Shown: positions 27,074 to 35,898 of the stretch, one piece after another | Layout: each line of letters begins with the position of its first letter | How positions within the stretch are numbered: position 1 is the stretch's first letter | Source: Nocardioides sp. PD653-B2 | Lineage (GTDB): Bacteria; Actinomycetota; Actinomycetes; Propionibacteriales; Nocardioidaceae | NCBI RefSeq assembly: GCF_002117935.1 | Contig: NZ_BDJE01000036.1 | Span: 1-64,000, forward strand | Length of the DNA stretch: 64,000 nucleotides | Direction: 5' to 3' | Notes under the pieces: generated by a model | What the model saw: only the letters and a program-made list of their open reading frames with translations | What the model was told of the DNA's origin: nothing | The model's database searches: none | Position numbers and translations under genes: made by a program

Positions 27074-27910
27074 TCAGCCCTTCATCGAGCCCTGGCTCAG
27101 GCCGGAGACGATCCACCGGCCGAACACCAGGACGAGAATGACGAGCGGGAGCAGGGACGCCGCGGACGCGGCGAAGATGGTGCCGTAGGGCATCTCGAAC
27201 TGACCGCCGAAGAGGGCGATCCCCACCGGGACGGTCTGGACGTCCGAGTTGGTGTTGAAGCTGAGTGCCATCAAGAACTCCGTCGAGCAGGCGACGAAGG
27301 TGAAGATGCCGGCCACGAAGATGCCGGGTACGGCCTGGGGGACGACGAGCTGGACGATGATGCGCCACGTCGGTGCACCGTCGATCTCGCCGGCCTGCTC
27401 GATCTCCTCGGGGACCTCGCGGAAGGTGTTCCGGAGGATCCAGATCGCGAAGGGCAGGTTGAACGCGAGGTACGGCAGCACCAGCGCCTGGTAGCTGTTG
27501 AGCCACCCGATGGTGCGCAGGCCGACGTAGAGCGGCGGGATGACACCGATCGGGGGGAACATCGAGATCGTCACCAGCCCGATGAGGATCGCCGCCTTGC
27601 CGCGCATCGCCGTGCGGGCCAGCGCGTAGGCCGCCGGGATCCCGAGCAACAGCACGAGCACGGTGGTCACCACCCCGACGATCACCGTGTTGATCAGGAA
27701 GCCCAGGAAGTCGTTCTCGCCGAACGCCCGCGAGAAGTTGGTCAGGCTCGGCGGCCACGGCAGCAGATCCGGCGGGAACTTGCCGAGCCCCTTGGGAGGC
27801 GTGAACCCGGTGATCACCAGCCAGATGACGGGGAGCAGGAAGAAGATCCCCAGGGCGTACCCCAGCAGGTTGGCCGGGCGCAGCGCCTCGGCGAATCGGG
27901 ACCTACCCAC
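27074..27910 (-). CDS. Carbohydrate ABC transporter 2 permease, MalG type
   Basis: 278 aa, about six membrane helices, beginning MGRSRFAEALRPANLLGYALGIFFLLPVIWLVITGF. EAA loop: EIEQAGEIDGAPTWRIIVQLVVPQAVPG. It overlaps the upstream permease gene by 8 bp and precedes the GH31 gene by 33 bp. It forms the transport channel with the upstream permease. No ATPase gene accompanies it. Confidence 0.9.
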   Translation of the reverse strand: MGRSRFAEALRPANLLGYALGIFFLLPVIWLVITGFTPPKGLGKFPPDLLPWPPSLTNFSRAFGENDFLGFLINTVIVGVVTTVLVLLLGIPAAYALARTAMRGKAAILIGLVTISMFPPIGVIPPLYVGLRTIGWLNSYQALVLPYLAFNLPFAIWILRNTFREVPEEIEQAGEIDGAPTWRIIVQLVVPQAVPGIFVAGIFTFVACSTEFLMALSFNTNSDVQTVPVGIALFGGQFEMPYGTIFAASAASLLPLVILVLVFGRWIVSGLSQGSMKG

Positions 27911-28901
27911 GGTCGGCCACCTCCTTGGCGAAGCCGAAGACCTTGAAGAAGACGAGGGCCGCGATCAGCACCATCACGGTCGTCAGCGACGAGATCGCCG
28001 CACCTGCCCCGAAGTTGAGGTCGCCGAAGAGCACGTCGTAGGCGAGGACGCCCACCGTCTCCGTCGTGTGCCCCGGGCCGCCGTGCGTGAGGATGAACGG
28101 CAGGTCGAACAGGCCGAAGGACTGCAGGACGCGGAAGGTGAGCGCCGTGACGAGCGCCGGTCGCAGCAGCGGCAGCGTGATCGCGCGGAACCGCGCAACC
28201 GGGCCGGCCCCGTCGATCGCGGCCGCCTGGTACAGCTCGCGGTCGATCATCTGCAGACCGCCCAGGGCGATGATCGCCACGAAGGGCGTCGTCTTCCAGA
28301 CGTCGGCCATCCCGAGCGCGATGAGCGCCGAGTTCGGCGTGCTGAGGAACGAGGTCGGCTCATCGATGAGGTGCAGCCACATCAAGAGGGCATTCGCGAT
28401 GCCGTAGACCCCGTTGAAGATGTAGTTCCAGAGCTGGGCCGAGATCACGGTGATGACGGCCCAGGGCACGAGCATCGAGGCGATGGCGAACGACCGGCCG
28501 ACCGTCATCCGGTCGATCACGAGCGCCACCGCGATGCCCAGCGACATCTCGATGATGACCGTGATCACCGTGAAGAGCACGGTGAACTGCACCGCGTGGC
28601 GGAAGACCTCGCTGCCGAGGACCGACTGGTAGTTCTCCGTGCCGACCCACGTGAAGGTGAACCCGTCCGGGCCGGCAGCCGGGTCCGTGAAGCTCATGAA
28701 CACCGAGAAGGCGATCGGGAGCAGGGTCACGATCGCGACCACGGCCAACGCCGGGGCGACCAGCAGGTTGCCCTGCCGGCGCGAGCGACGGGCCCGGCCA
28801 CCGCCTCGCGGGGGTGGAGAGGGTGCCGGCCAGGGGTCGAGGTTCCTGGCCGGCACCCGGTTCGGGGCGGGATCGAGGCGAGCACTGCCGAGGGATTCCA
28901 T
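27903..28901 (-). CDS. Carbohydrate ABC transporter 2 permease, MalF type
   Basis: 332 aa. A proline/arginine-rich cytoplasmic N-terminus (about residues 1-45) precedes membrane helices starting LLVAPALAVVAIVTLLPIAFSVFMSF. EAA loop: YQAAAIDGAGPVARFRAITLPLLRP. ATG start with AAGGA about 12 bases upstream. It lies 29 bp after the binding-protein gene in the leftward operon. Confidence 0.9.
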   Translation of the reverse strand: MESLGSARLDPAPNRVPARNLDPWPAPSPPPRGGGRARRSRRQGNLLVAPALAVVAIVTLLPIAFSVFMSFTDPAAGPDGFTFTWVGTENYQSVLGSEVFRHAVQFTVLFTVITVIIEMSLGIAVALVIDRMTVGRSFAIASMLVPWAVITVISAQLWNYIFNGVYGIANALLMWLHLIDEPTSFLSTPNSALIALGMADVWKTTPFVAIIALGGLQMIDRELYQAAAIDGAGPVARFRAITLPLLRPALVTALTFRVLQSFGLFDLPFILTHGGPGHTTETVGVLAYDVLFGDLNFGAGAAISSLTTVMVLIAALVFFKVFGFAKEVADRG

Positions 28902-28930
28902 GTTCGGATCGATCCTTCCTGGTCCGACGA

Positions 28931-30262
28931 CTACAGGGAGCCCTGGAGCGCCGAGTTGATCTCCTTGTCGGCCTGCGCCAGCGCCTCCTCGATGCTGGTG
29001 CCGCCGGCGAGTGCCGAGTTGACGGCCCGGTAGACCGCCTGGGTGATGCCGGGGTACTTCGGGGTGGCGACCTGACGCGAGGCCAGCCGCAGGTCGGGCA
29101 GCACGCTCATCGGCTCGTTCACCTGCTGGATCTCCGGGTCGTCGGCGACCGCCGTCGTGACCGGGAGCACCTCGCCGACGGTGGCCATGATCTTCTGAGC
29201 CTCGTCACTGCCCAACCACTGGAGGAACTCCAGGCTCTCCTCGAGGTGGTCGGTGTTCGGGTTGATGTAGAGGTTGCCTCCACCGACGACCGACGCGCCC
29301 GGCCCCTCCGAGCCCTCGAACGTGGGCAGCGGGGCCATGCCGACCTTCCCGACGACGTCGGAGGAGTCCTTGTCCTGGGTGATGGCGTAGGCGTAGCCCC
29401 AGTTGCGCATGAAGACCGCGTCCCCGGCGTCGAACGCGCTGAGCGACTCGGCGGACTGGAACGTCGTGACCGCCTTCGGCGTCACGCCCGTGTCGATGAG
29501 CGAACGCATGAAGCTGAGCGCCTTCACTCCGGCGGGCGTGTTCATGGTGCCCTCGGTGTAGTCGTCGTTGACGACCTGACCGCCGGCGTCGGTGAGGTAC
29601 TCGACCCAGTTGCAGGTCAGCTCCTCGGTGGTCGCGCCCTGGAACACGTAGCCGTACTTGGCCTTGCCCGAAGCCTGGATCTTGGCTGCCGTCTCGGCCA
29701 GCTCCTCCCACGTCTTCGGAACCGGCAGGCCGGCCTCCTCGAGCAGGTCCTTGCGGTAGTACAGGTAGCCGGCCTCGGTGAACCACGGGGTCATGTACTG
29801 GTTGCCGTCGACCTGGCCCTGCGCCGCGAGCGCGGGCTGGAAGGTGTCGAAGAAGTCACCGTCGATGTGGTCGCTCAGGTTCAGGGCCAGGTTCTCCTCC
29901 GCGAACTGGGCCGGCCACATGACGTCGCCCTCGTAGACGTCCGGCGTCGACGAGCCGCTGGAGATCTGGGTGGCCAGGGTGCCCCGCACCGTGTCCACGT
30001 TGTTCGGCCCGAGCTCCACCTTCACCTTGATGCCGGGGTGGGTCTCCTCGAACCTCTCGACCACCTTCTCGATCACCGGCGTGCTGTTGACGGGGATCGT
30101 GAAGAAGGTCAGGTTGACCGTGCCGCCGGCCTCGCTGTCGTCGGAGGAGGAGCCGCCGCAGCCGGCGAGCGCCAGCAGCGAGGCTGCCGTGACGACGGCG
30201 ACGGCGGAGATCGGACGCAGACGCCCCGAGCGTCGCGGTGCCCTGATGGAGTGGAGTTTCAT
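28931..30262 (-). CDS. Extracellular sugar-binding lipoprotein of ABC transporter 2
   Basis: 443 aa. Signal peptide with an arginine-rich start and lipobox LALAGC (C35), then a short Gly/Ser linker. The mature region is a family-1 extracellular binding protein with VIEKVVERFEETHPGIKVKVELGPNN, DVYEGDVMWPAQFAEENLALNLSD and YYRKDLLEEAGLPVPKTWEEL. The arrangement recalls trehalose/LpqY-type binding proteins, but the ligand is unknown. Third gene of the LacI3-headed operon. Confidence 0.88.
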   Translation of the reverse strand: MKLHSIRAPRRSGRLRPISAVAVVTAASLLALAGCGGSSSDDSEAGGTVNLTFFTIPVNSTPVIEKVVERFEETHPGIKVKVELGPNNVDTVRGTLATQISSGSSTPDVYEGDVMWPAQFAEENLALNLSDHIDGDFFDTFQPALAAQGQVDGNQYMTPWFTEAGYLYYRKDLLEEAGLPVPKTWEELAETAAKIQASGKAKYGYVFQGATTEELTCNWVEYLTDAGGQVVNDDYTEGTMNTPAGVKALSFMRSLIDTGVTPKAVTTFQSAESLSAFDAGDAVFMRNWGYAYAITQDKDSSDVVGKVGMAPLPTFEGSEGPGASVVGGGNLYINPNTDHLEESLEFLQWLGSDEAQKIMATVGEVLPVTTAVADDPEIQQVNEPMSVLPDLRLASRQVATPKYPGITQAVYRAVNSALAGGTSIEEALAQADKEINSALQGSL

Positions 30263-30300
30263 GGGTCTACCTTTCGTTTGGTGCGCGGGGCGTGGGTCGG

Positions 30301-31125
30301 TCAGGCGCCGATGATGGCGGGACGGAAGATGCGCTGGACCTCGGGCGGAGCCGCCTCGTAGGCCTCACGGGTGATGTGGTTGCGGTTCTCCAGGTCGTGC
30401 AGGTACCACGGTCGGTTGCAGATCATGGACAGCATCGGTCGCGGCTGGTCGGAACGGTTGGGCGTGCCGCGGTGCCACATCCTGAGGTCCCGGATGCTGA
30501 TGGAGCCCGCCTTGGCCAGCATGGGGACCGGCGGCAGGCTCTCGGAGAACCTGCCCAGCGGCGAGCTGCGGCGAGCGTCGATGTCCTGGAACTTGTTGTG
30601 CACCGGGATGAGGTCGGTGTCGCCGATCAGGTGCGTGCCGTACGGCCACATCTCCGCCGGGCCGTTCTCCTCGGTCGAGTCGACGATGTGGATGTTCACC
30701 ATCACGGCGTACGGCGGGGTCGGCAGGTCGCGCTCCGGGAACAGCGGGTCCACGTCGGAGTGCGGGTGCTGGTACTCCGAGCCCGGCAACGCGTTGTCCG
30801 AGGAGTAGAACGAGCAGACGAACTCCTCGCCGATGACCGGTCGCAGGAGGCTGGCCACGATGGGGTTGGCGATGAGCTCGGGGTCGCTGAACGGGTCCTC
30901 GAACGGGAGCAGGAAGCCGTAGCGGTTGGGTCCACGGTTCGGCGGGTTCTTCGACGCGAAGTCCTCCAGCAGCTCGAGGAACCGGGTCCGGAGAACGTCG
31001 ATCTTCCCCGGATCGACCATGTCCTCGAGCACGACGTACCCGGACACCTTGAGCTGCATCAGGGCGTTCTCGAAGTGCTCCTGGCTCAGCTCACCGGAGG
31101 TGACTTCCTCGGCACTGATCTGCAT
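30301..31125 (-). CDS. Phytanoyl-CoA dioxygenase (PhyH) family Fe(II)/2-oxoglutarate oxygenase
   Basis: 274 aa double-stranded beta-helix oxygenase. The metal triad is visible: His and Asp in QHPHSDVDPLFP, and the distal His in IRDLRMWHRGTPNRSDQPRPML, where the following Arg probably binds 2-oxoglutarate. The N-terminal segment VSGYVVLEDMVDPGKIDVLRTRFLELL is typical of the family. Members hydroxylate diverse small molecules; the substrate here is unknown. It sits between the LacI regulator and the sugar-binding protein, so an oxidised sugar, polyol or glycoside aglycone is a reasonable guess. Confidence 0.8.
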   Translation of the reverse strand: MQISAEEVTSGELSQEHFENALMQLKVSGYVVLEDMVDPGKIDVLRTRFLELLEDFASKNPPNRGPNRYGFLLPFEDPFSDPELIANPIVASLLRPVIGEEFVCSFYSSDNALPGSEYQHPHSDVDPLFPERDLPTPPYAVMVNIHIVDSTEENGPAEMWPYGTHLIGDTDLIPVHNKFQDIDARRSSPLGRFSESLPPVPMLAKAGSISIRDLRMWHRGTPNRSDQPRPMLSMICNRPWYLHDLENRNHITREAYEAAPPEVQRIFRPAIIGA

Positions 31126-31158
31126 GTGGCGGCTTCCTTCCTGTGCTTGGCTTGGTGG

Positions 31159-32169
31159 TCAGCGTCCGAGCGCCATGTCGCTGTCGCGTCGGACGAAGGT
31201 CGGGGGCAGGAGCACCGGGTCGGTGGCCGGCAGCGGCTCGATGCCTGCGGCCAGCACGATCTCGGCGGCCGCGCGGCCGAGCTCCTCCGCCGGGAACGAG
31301 ATCCCGGACACGGCCGGGCGGGTGCCCGTGAGAGCGGACTCGTTGCCGATCGAGACCACGGAGACGTCCTCGGGGACCCTCCTGCCGAACGACACGAGGC
31401 TCTCGAGGACGTGCGGGACGGCCGGCTCGTTGAAGACCACGAGACCGGTCAGGTCCGGCTGGCGGACGAGCAGGTCACGGACCGCCCGGTCGGTGGCCGA
31501 ACGGTTGGCTTCGCACGGCTGCATGCTCCACGACATGCCGTGCCGCTCGGCGGCCTCCCGTGCGCCCTGCAGCGCCCGGTGCACGTACGCGGTGCCGCGG
31601 TCGAACATGAGCTGCGGTTGGCCGATGTAGGCGACCGACGAGTGTCCCAGCTCGGCGAGGTGGTCGACGCAGATCGCTCCCGCTCGGTGGAGGTCGAAGT
31701 CGATGGCGGGGAGCCCCTGCGGGTCCTCGGGGATGCCGATCATCGCCACCGGGCAGCCCAGCGCTGCCAGGGTGTCGACGCGCTCGTCGTCGAGGCTGAT
31801 CTGCAGCACGATCATGCTGTCGACCATGTTCGAGCGCACGACCCGTTCGATCTCGCTGGTGCCCCGGTCGGCGGTGAGGAGCAGCACGTTGACGCCCTGG
31901 CGCGACGACGACTCGGCGATGGCTCCGATGAACGGCAGCGCGGAGACGTCGTGCGGCTCCTGGAACGGCATCACCAGTCCGATGACGTTGGTGCGGCTCG
32001 AGCGGAGCGACCGCGCGCCGGCGTGCGGCCGGTAGTCGAGCTCGCGGATCGCCGTCTGGACCCGTAGCCGGGTCGCGGCGGAGATCGGGCGGTTGCCGGT
32101 GAGGACGTAGGAGACGGTGCTCGGGGACACCCCGGCACGCTGGGCGACCTCCGCGATGGTGGCGCTCAC
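31159..32169 (-). CDS. LacI family transcriptional regulator 3
   Basis: 336 aa; GTG 32169 with AAAGGAGCCGA upstream. HTH: TIAEVAQRAGVSPSTVSYVLTGNRPISAATRLRVQTAIRELDYRPH. The effector domain runs from NVIGLVMPFQEPHDVSALPFIGAIAESS to VSIGNESALTGTRPAVSGISFP. It is the first gene of the PhyH/transporter-2/GH31 operon, so it is probably autoregulated. The upstream region is unusually rich in palindromes. Confidence 0.88.
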   Translation of the reverse strand: MSATIAEVAQRAGVSPSTVSYVLTGNRPISAATRLRVQTAIRELDYRPHAGARSLRSSRTNVIGLVMPFQEPHDVSALPFIGAIAESSSRQGVNVLLLTADRGTSEIERVVRSNMVDSMIVLQISLDDERVDTLAALGCPVAMIGIPEDPQGLPAIDFDLHRAGAICVDHLAELGHSSVAYIGQPQLMFDRGTAYVHRALQGAREAAERHGMSWSMQPCEANRSATDRAVRDLLVRQPDLTGLVVFNEPAVPHVLESLVSFGRRVPEDVSVVSIGNESALTGTRPAVSGISFPAEELGRAAAEIVLAAGIEPLPATDPVLLPPTFVRRDSDMALGR

Positions 32170-32448
32170 TCGGCTCCTTTCGATCTATTCGTCGAATATC
32201 GTCGTAACGATTCGACGATGTGTCTGGGAACGTTAACGTGACGGCTATCACGGCGCAAGACCCCCCTTCCAAAAAGTCAAAATTCGCCCGGACACCCCCT
32301 GGGACCTGCACAGATGCGGAATCGTCGCCCCGAAATGGGCTTATCGGACGGTCACCAGCCATGTCGTCGCATCAAGATGGGTGACGTCTGAGATCTGCTG
32401 GTGTTACGGTTTAGAAACCGATCATCGAATCAATTCGATAGGAGTGCG
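32170..32448. promoter_or_regulatory. Divergent regulatory region with four palindromes
   Basis: Between LacI3 and the SDR gene. From left: TATTCGTCGAATA (32186-32198; perfect arms around one base) and ACGTTAACGT (32230-32239; perfect, related to the TGTTAACG operators of GH127 and araB). Then CGGTTTAGAAACCG (32407-32420; 6+2+6) and ATCGAATCAATTCGAT (32424-32439; 7+2+7). The first and last share CGAAT/ATTCG half-sites, suggesting one regulator, probably LacI3, on both flanks. The middle (about 32250-32400) is comparatively AT-rich and shows no gene. Confidence 0.5.
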
Positions 32449-33156
32449 ATGTCTGCGCTTTCCGTTCTCTTCATCGGCGGCACCGGCGTGATCAGCTCGG
32501 CCTGCAGCCGGGCCGCCGTCGACGCCGGACACCGGCTGACACTGCTGCGCCGCGGCTCACGCGACGTGCGGGCGGTGCCCGCCGACGTCGAGGTGCTGAC
32601 CGCGGACGTCGGCGATCCCGCCCAGGTCCGCGAAGCCCTGGGATCTCGCCGCTTCGACGTCGTGGTCAGCTTCTTGGTGTTCCAGCCCGAGCAGGCGCGC
32701 GCCGACATCGAGACCTTCCGTGGTCGCACCGACCACTACGTCTTCATCAGCTCCGCGTCGGCATACCAGACACCGCCGGCCCGGCTCCCCCTGACGGAGT
32801 CGACTCCGCTGCGCAACCCGTTCTCCGACTACTCCTCCGCCAAGATCGCGTGCGAGCAGGTGTTCGTCGACGCCTACCGCTCCGAGGGCTTCCCCGTGAC
32901 GATCGTCCGGCCCTCGCATACCTACGACCCGACCCACGTGCCGCTGCACGGCGGATGGACCGACGTCGCCCGGATGCGCGCCGGCAAGCCGGTCTTCGTG
33001 CACGGCGACGGCACGTCGTTGTGGACCCTCACGCACCACGAGGACTTCGCGGCCGCCTTCGTGCCCCTCCTCGGGCTGCCCCAGGTGGTCGCGTCGCCCA
33101 CGCCCGCGACCGCTCTGGCCCGGGGGCTGCTCGTCGACGCGCGGCCACGATCCTGA
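32449..33156 (+). CDS. NAD-dependent epimerase/dehydratase (extended SDR), probably C-terminally truncated
   Basis: 235 aa; ATG 32449 with TAGGAG upstream. Rossmann start SVLFIGGTGVISSACSRAAVDAGH. Active-site region: FISSASAYQTPPARLPLTESTPLRNPFSDYSSAKIACEQVF, although the classical YxxxK reads YSSAK. It continues through VRPSHTYDPTHVPLHGGWTDVARMRAGKPVFVHGDGTSLWTLTHHEDFA. Relatives usually run to 300 residues or more; this frame ends soon after LLGLPQVV in a tail that does not resemble the family. It is probably broken at the island edge. NAD(P)-dependent sugar-nucleotide or sugar oxidation would be the ancestral role. Confidence 0.65.
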   Translation: MSALSVLFIGGTGVISSACSRAAVDAGHRLTLLRRGSRDVRAVPADVEVLTADVGDPAQVREALGSRRFDVVVSFLVFQPEQARADIETFRGRTDHYVFISSASAYQTPPARLPLTESTPLRNPFSDYSSAKIACEQVFVDAYRSEGFPVTIVRPSHTYDPTHVPLHGGWTDVARMRAGKPVFVHGDGTSLWTLTHHEDFAAAFVPLLGLPQVVASPTPATALARGLLVDARPRS

Positions 33157-33169
33157 CCGATCGCGAAGA

Positions 33170-33194
33170 CACGCGACGACGCCCTCGTCGCGTG
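33170..33194 (+). terminator. Hairpin after the SDR gene
   Basis: A perfect 10-bp stem, CACGCGACGA with TCGTCGCGTG, around a 5-nt loop, starting 14 nt after the SDR stop codon. It lacks a U-tract. It lies in the 141-bp gap between the convergent SDR and lipase genes. Confidence 0.6.
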
Positions 33195-33297
33195 GGGATG
33201 AACGGCTCACGCAACCACGCCAAGGTCCGGGCAGGGGGAAACCGGACGCTCGCTGAGGTGGTGTCCCCAGGGGCGCCCGGTTCTCCCCGAGCAGGGG

Positions 33298-34182
33298 TCA
33301 GGCGCCGGGCAGCCCGGTGCCGCACGCCGGCTGGTACGCCGGGTCGGCCGGGCCGTCGTGGGTCAGCGCGTCGAGCACGTAGGCGATCGCGGTGCTGCTC
33401 ATCGGGATGAACACGTGCTCGGCGGCGTCGCCGGGGCAGGCGTCCTGGATGGTCAGGTTGGTGGTCCGCGGGCCTGCGGCGAGGAACGCCGAGGTGTACG
33501 GCACCACGACCTCGTCGTACCTCGTGCTGATCTGGGTGTAGCTGACGGCGCCGGGCGTCTCGTCGCCCTTGTTCAGCTTCGTCAGGAAGGCCGAGCCCGC
33601 CGCCTGCTGGCTGCAGGCCCGGCAGAAGCCGCCGGTCAGCGGGTTGGAGTCGTCGCCGGTGATGGTGGTGCCGTGGTTGGAGGGCGAGAGGCCGACCAGG
33701 TCGTCGACGACGGCCGCGCCACCGAGGAACTTGATGTAGTAACGCGGCATCATGCCGCCCTGCGAGTGGCCGACCATCGACACCTTCGCGGCCCCGGTGG
33801 CGTCGAGCACCTTCGTCGTGAACTTCTTCAGCACCTTCGCGGAGGCGACGATGTCACCGGTGCCGCGGTTGCCGTAGTCGAGCGAGAAGACACAGAAGCC
33901 CTCGTCGACCATCGCCGCCGACAGGTGGTCGAGCAGGCTCTTCCGGTCACCGAACGTGCCGTGCACGATGATCACCGGCTCCGGCCGCTGCGCGGTGGGC
34001 AGGCAGTCCCAGTCGTTGGCCCCCGTCGGCTCGCCGAACGGCGAGGTCGGCAGCGGCAGCGGGTCGGCGCCCGCCGGCGAGCTCACGCCGACCGCCACGC
34101 CGAGAGCGGTCGAGACCGAGACGAGCAGGGCTCCCAGGATCAGTCGCATGCAGGTCCAACGACCGCGTGCGACGTCGGTCAC
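33298..34182 (-). CDS. Secreted lipase/esterase, alpha/beta-hydrolase (EstA/class 2 lipase type)
   Basis: 294 aa from GTG 34182, which overlaps the VanW stop (GTGA) and has GAAGGA upstream; an internal ATG at 34149 lacks a ribosome site. Signal peptide MRLILGALLVSVSTALGVAVGVSSPAGA predicts export. PVIIVHGTFGDRKSLLDHL forms the oxyanion region and VSMVGHSQGGMMPRYYIKFLGG has the nucleophile Ser. EHVFIPMSS probably holds the catalytic His. FCRACSQQ and DACPG cysteines may form disulfides. Confidence 0.82.
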   Translation of the reverse strand: MTDVARGRWTCMRLILGALLVSVSTALGVAVGVSSPAGADPLPLPTSPFGEPTGANDWDCLPTAQRPEPVIIVHGTFGDRKSLLDHLSAAMVDEGFCVFSLDYGNRGTGDIVASAKVLKKFTTKVLDATGAAKVSMVGHSQGGMMPRYYIKFLGGAAVVDDLVGLSPSNHGTTITGDDSNPLTGGFCRACSQQAAGSAFLTKLNKGDETPGAVSYTQISTRYDEVVVPYTSAFLAAGPRTTNLTIQDACPGDAAEHVFIPMSSTAIAYVLDALTHDGPADPAYQPACGTGLPGA

Positions 34183-35897
34183 GTTCCTTCGGGAGACTTG
34201 CAGATGACCGTGTCGGACGGCGTGTACGACGTGTGGAACTTCTCGGTGCGCACCAGCTCGTCGCTGCCGGGCTTGCGGAAGAACCGGGTGACGTCGACGT
34301 CGAAGCCGTCGTAGCCCGTGTTCGGGTAGCAGTCCGGGGTGCGCAGCGTGCGCGTGGCGGGAGCCCGGAAGTTGTAGCGGGGTGACGTGCTGGTGGTGAT
34401 GTCCCAGTGCTTCGTCGACCACATCGAGACGGTGACGACGCCCTGGGAGGACGGCGTGCTCGGGGTGACCTCGGCGGAGATCAGCACGCCGTACGGCGTG
34501 TCGTTGCGGAAGCGCAGGTCGACCGCGCCCCAGGCGACGGTCGCCTCGCGCCCGACCGGGTAGCGGTCGATGTAGAACGAGTGCGGCTTGTGCTCGACGT
34601 CCTCGAGGCCGGCGAAGAACATCGCGTTGAACGTGGTCGTCGCCATCTGCGAGACGCCGCCGCCGAGGTCCTCGGCGAAGATCCCGTTGCTGATGACGAA
34701 GCCCTCGGTGAAGCCGTTCTCCCGGGTCCGCTCGCCGACGATGTCGTTGAGCGAGAACGTGTCGCCGGGCTTCAGCACGGTGCCGTCGATGATCTCGCCG
34801 GCCCGGCCGATGTTGATGTTCCGGTACTCCGCGTAGGGGTAGTAGGTCGTGAACGTCGACACCCGCTCCTTGATCTTCAGCGCGCGGGCGTCCGCGGTCG
34901 TGAAGTCGGGCTCGTCGACCGTCGCCTCGACGTCCATCTGGCGCTCGCCGTCGGGCCGGGTGACCAGCTCGAGGAAGGCGTCGCTGACGTCGGCCGGGTC
35001 GTAGGTGACGCCCGGCTCGGCGGGGACGACCTGCGGCTTGCCGTCGACCAGGGCCACGGTGGCGTCGACGGGCGCACCGTCCTCGCTGACGCCGTCGTCG
35101 ACGAGTGCCGTGAGCGCGTCCACGTCGAGGTCGGGCACCAGCGCGCCGTCCTCGACCTCCATGGCCAGCACGTCGCCGAACTCGGCCGGCCCGAGCTGGA
35201 CCGGCGAGTCGCCGAACACCAGCGTCACCGGACCCGACATCGCGGGGTTGGCGAACTCGTCGAGCGCCACCTGCACGGCGGCGTCGTCGATCTCGGGCTG
35301 GGTGACGACGGTCGGGAGCTCGATCTCGGGATCCTCGGCGAGGTAGACGTCCTGGAGGGCCCGATAGGCCGCCTCCGCGTCGAAGGTCTCGCCCGGCTTC
35401 TGGTCCACGACGACGACGCGACCGTCCTCGAACCTGACGTCCCCGTCGCGCGTCGGGGTGCCGACCTCGTCGGCGAGCGTGTCGAGGGCCCCGTCGGCGT
35501 GGATCACCGCGTCCAGGTCGTCGCCCCCGGCCCAGTAGTCCCACAGCCGGCCGGGGCTCCAGCTCTGCTCGTCTCCGGCGACCAGGACGGAGCCTGCGTA
35601 GTCGACCGAGAGCCCGACCTCGTCGGGCACCAGCTCAATCGTCTCCCCCTCGTCGTCGACCACCCGGATCGACCGGTCGACCCGGTCGGCGAGCCCGTCA
35701 CGCAACGCCTGCTCGGCCTTCGCGGGGGTGAGGCCGCCGACCTCCACGCCGGCGATCGTGGTGCCGCGCGGCACCTTGTCACCGGCGACGAGGTACGCCG
35801 CGACGTACCCGGCGGCTAGCAGGAGGAGCAGACCTCCCAGCATCAGCGCGACGACCTTCGCTCCGGCGGGCTCACGCGTGTCGGTCACGACGGCCAT
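34179..35897 (-). CDS. VanW family protein with putative peptidoglycan-binding domains
   Basis: 572 aa; ATG at 35897 lies 1 nt after the stop of the DUF6113 gene. One N-terminal membrane segment (AKVVALMLGGLLLLLAAGYVAAYLVA) anchors a large extracellular part. Two repeated modules of about 110 residues (GTTIAGVEVGGLTPAKAEQAL ..., then a second with VTLVFGDSPVQLGPAEFG) resemble the PF12229 peptidoglycan-binding type. The VanW domain follows: INIGRAGEIIDGTVLKPGDTFSLNDIVGERT and LGGGVSQMATTTFNAMFFAGLEDVEHKPHSFYIDRYP. It is probably a cell-wall-associated protein of unknown enzymology. Confidence 0.85.
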   Translation of the reverse strand: MAVVTDTREPAGAKVVALMLGGLLLLLAAGYVAAYLVAGDKVPRGTTIAGVEVGGLTPAKAEQALRDGLADRVDRSIRVVDDEGETIELVPDEVGLSVDYAGSVLVAGDEQSWSPGRLWDYWAGGDDLDAVIHADGALDTLADEVGTPTRDGDVRFEDGRVVVVDQKPGETFDAEAAYRALQDVYLAEDPEIELPTVVTQPEIDDAAVQVALDEFANPAMSGPVTLVFGDSPVQLGPAEFGDVLAMEVEDGALVPDLDVDALTALVDDGVSEDGAPVDATVALVDGKPQVVPAEPGVTYDPADVSDAFLELVTRPDGERQMDVEATVDEPDFTTADARALKIKERVSTFTTYYPYAEYRNINIGRAGEIIDGTVLKPGDTFSLNDIVGERTRENGFTEGFVISNGIFAEDLGGGVSQMATTTFNAMFFAGLEDVEHKPHSFYIDRYPVGREATVAWGAVDLRFRNDTPYGVLISAEVTPSTPSSQGVVTVSMWSTKHWDITTSTSPRYNFRAPATRTLRTPDCYPNTGYDGFDVDVTRFFRKPGSDELVRTEKFHTSYTPSDTVICKSPEGT

Positions 35898-35898
35898 T

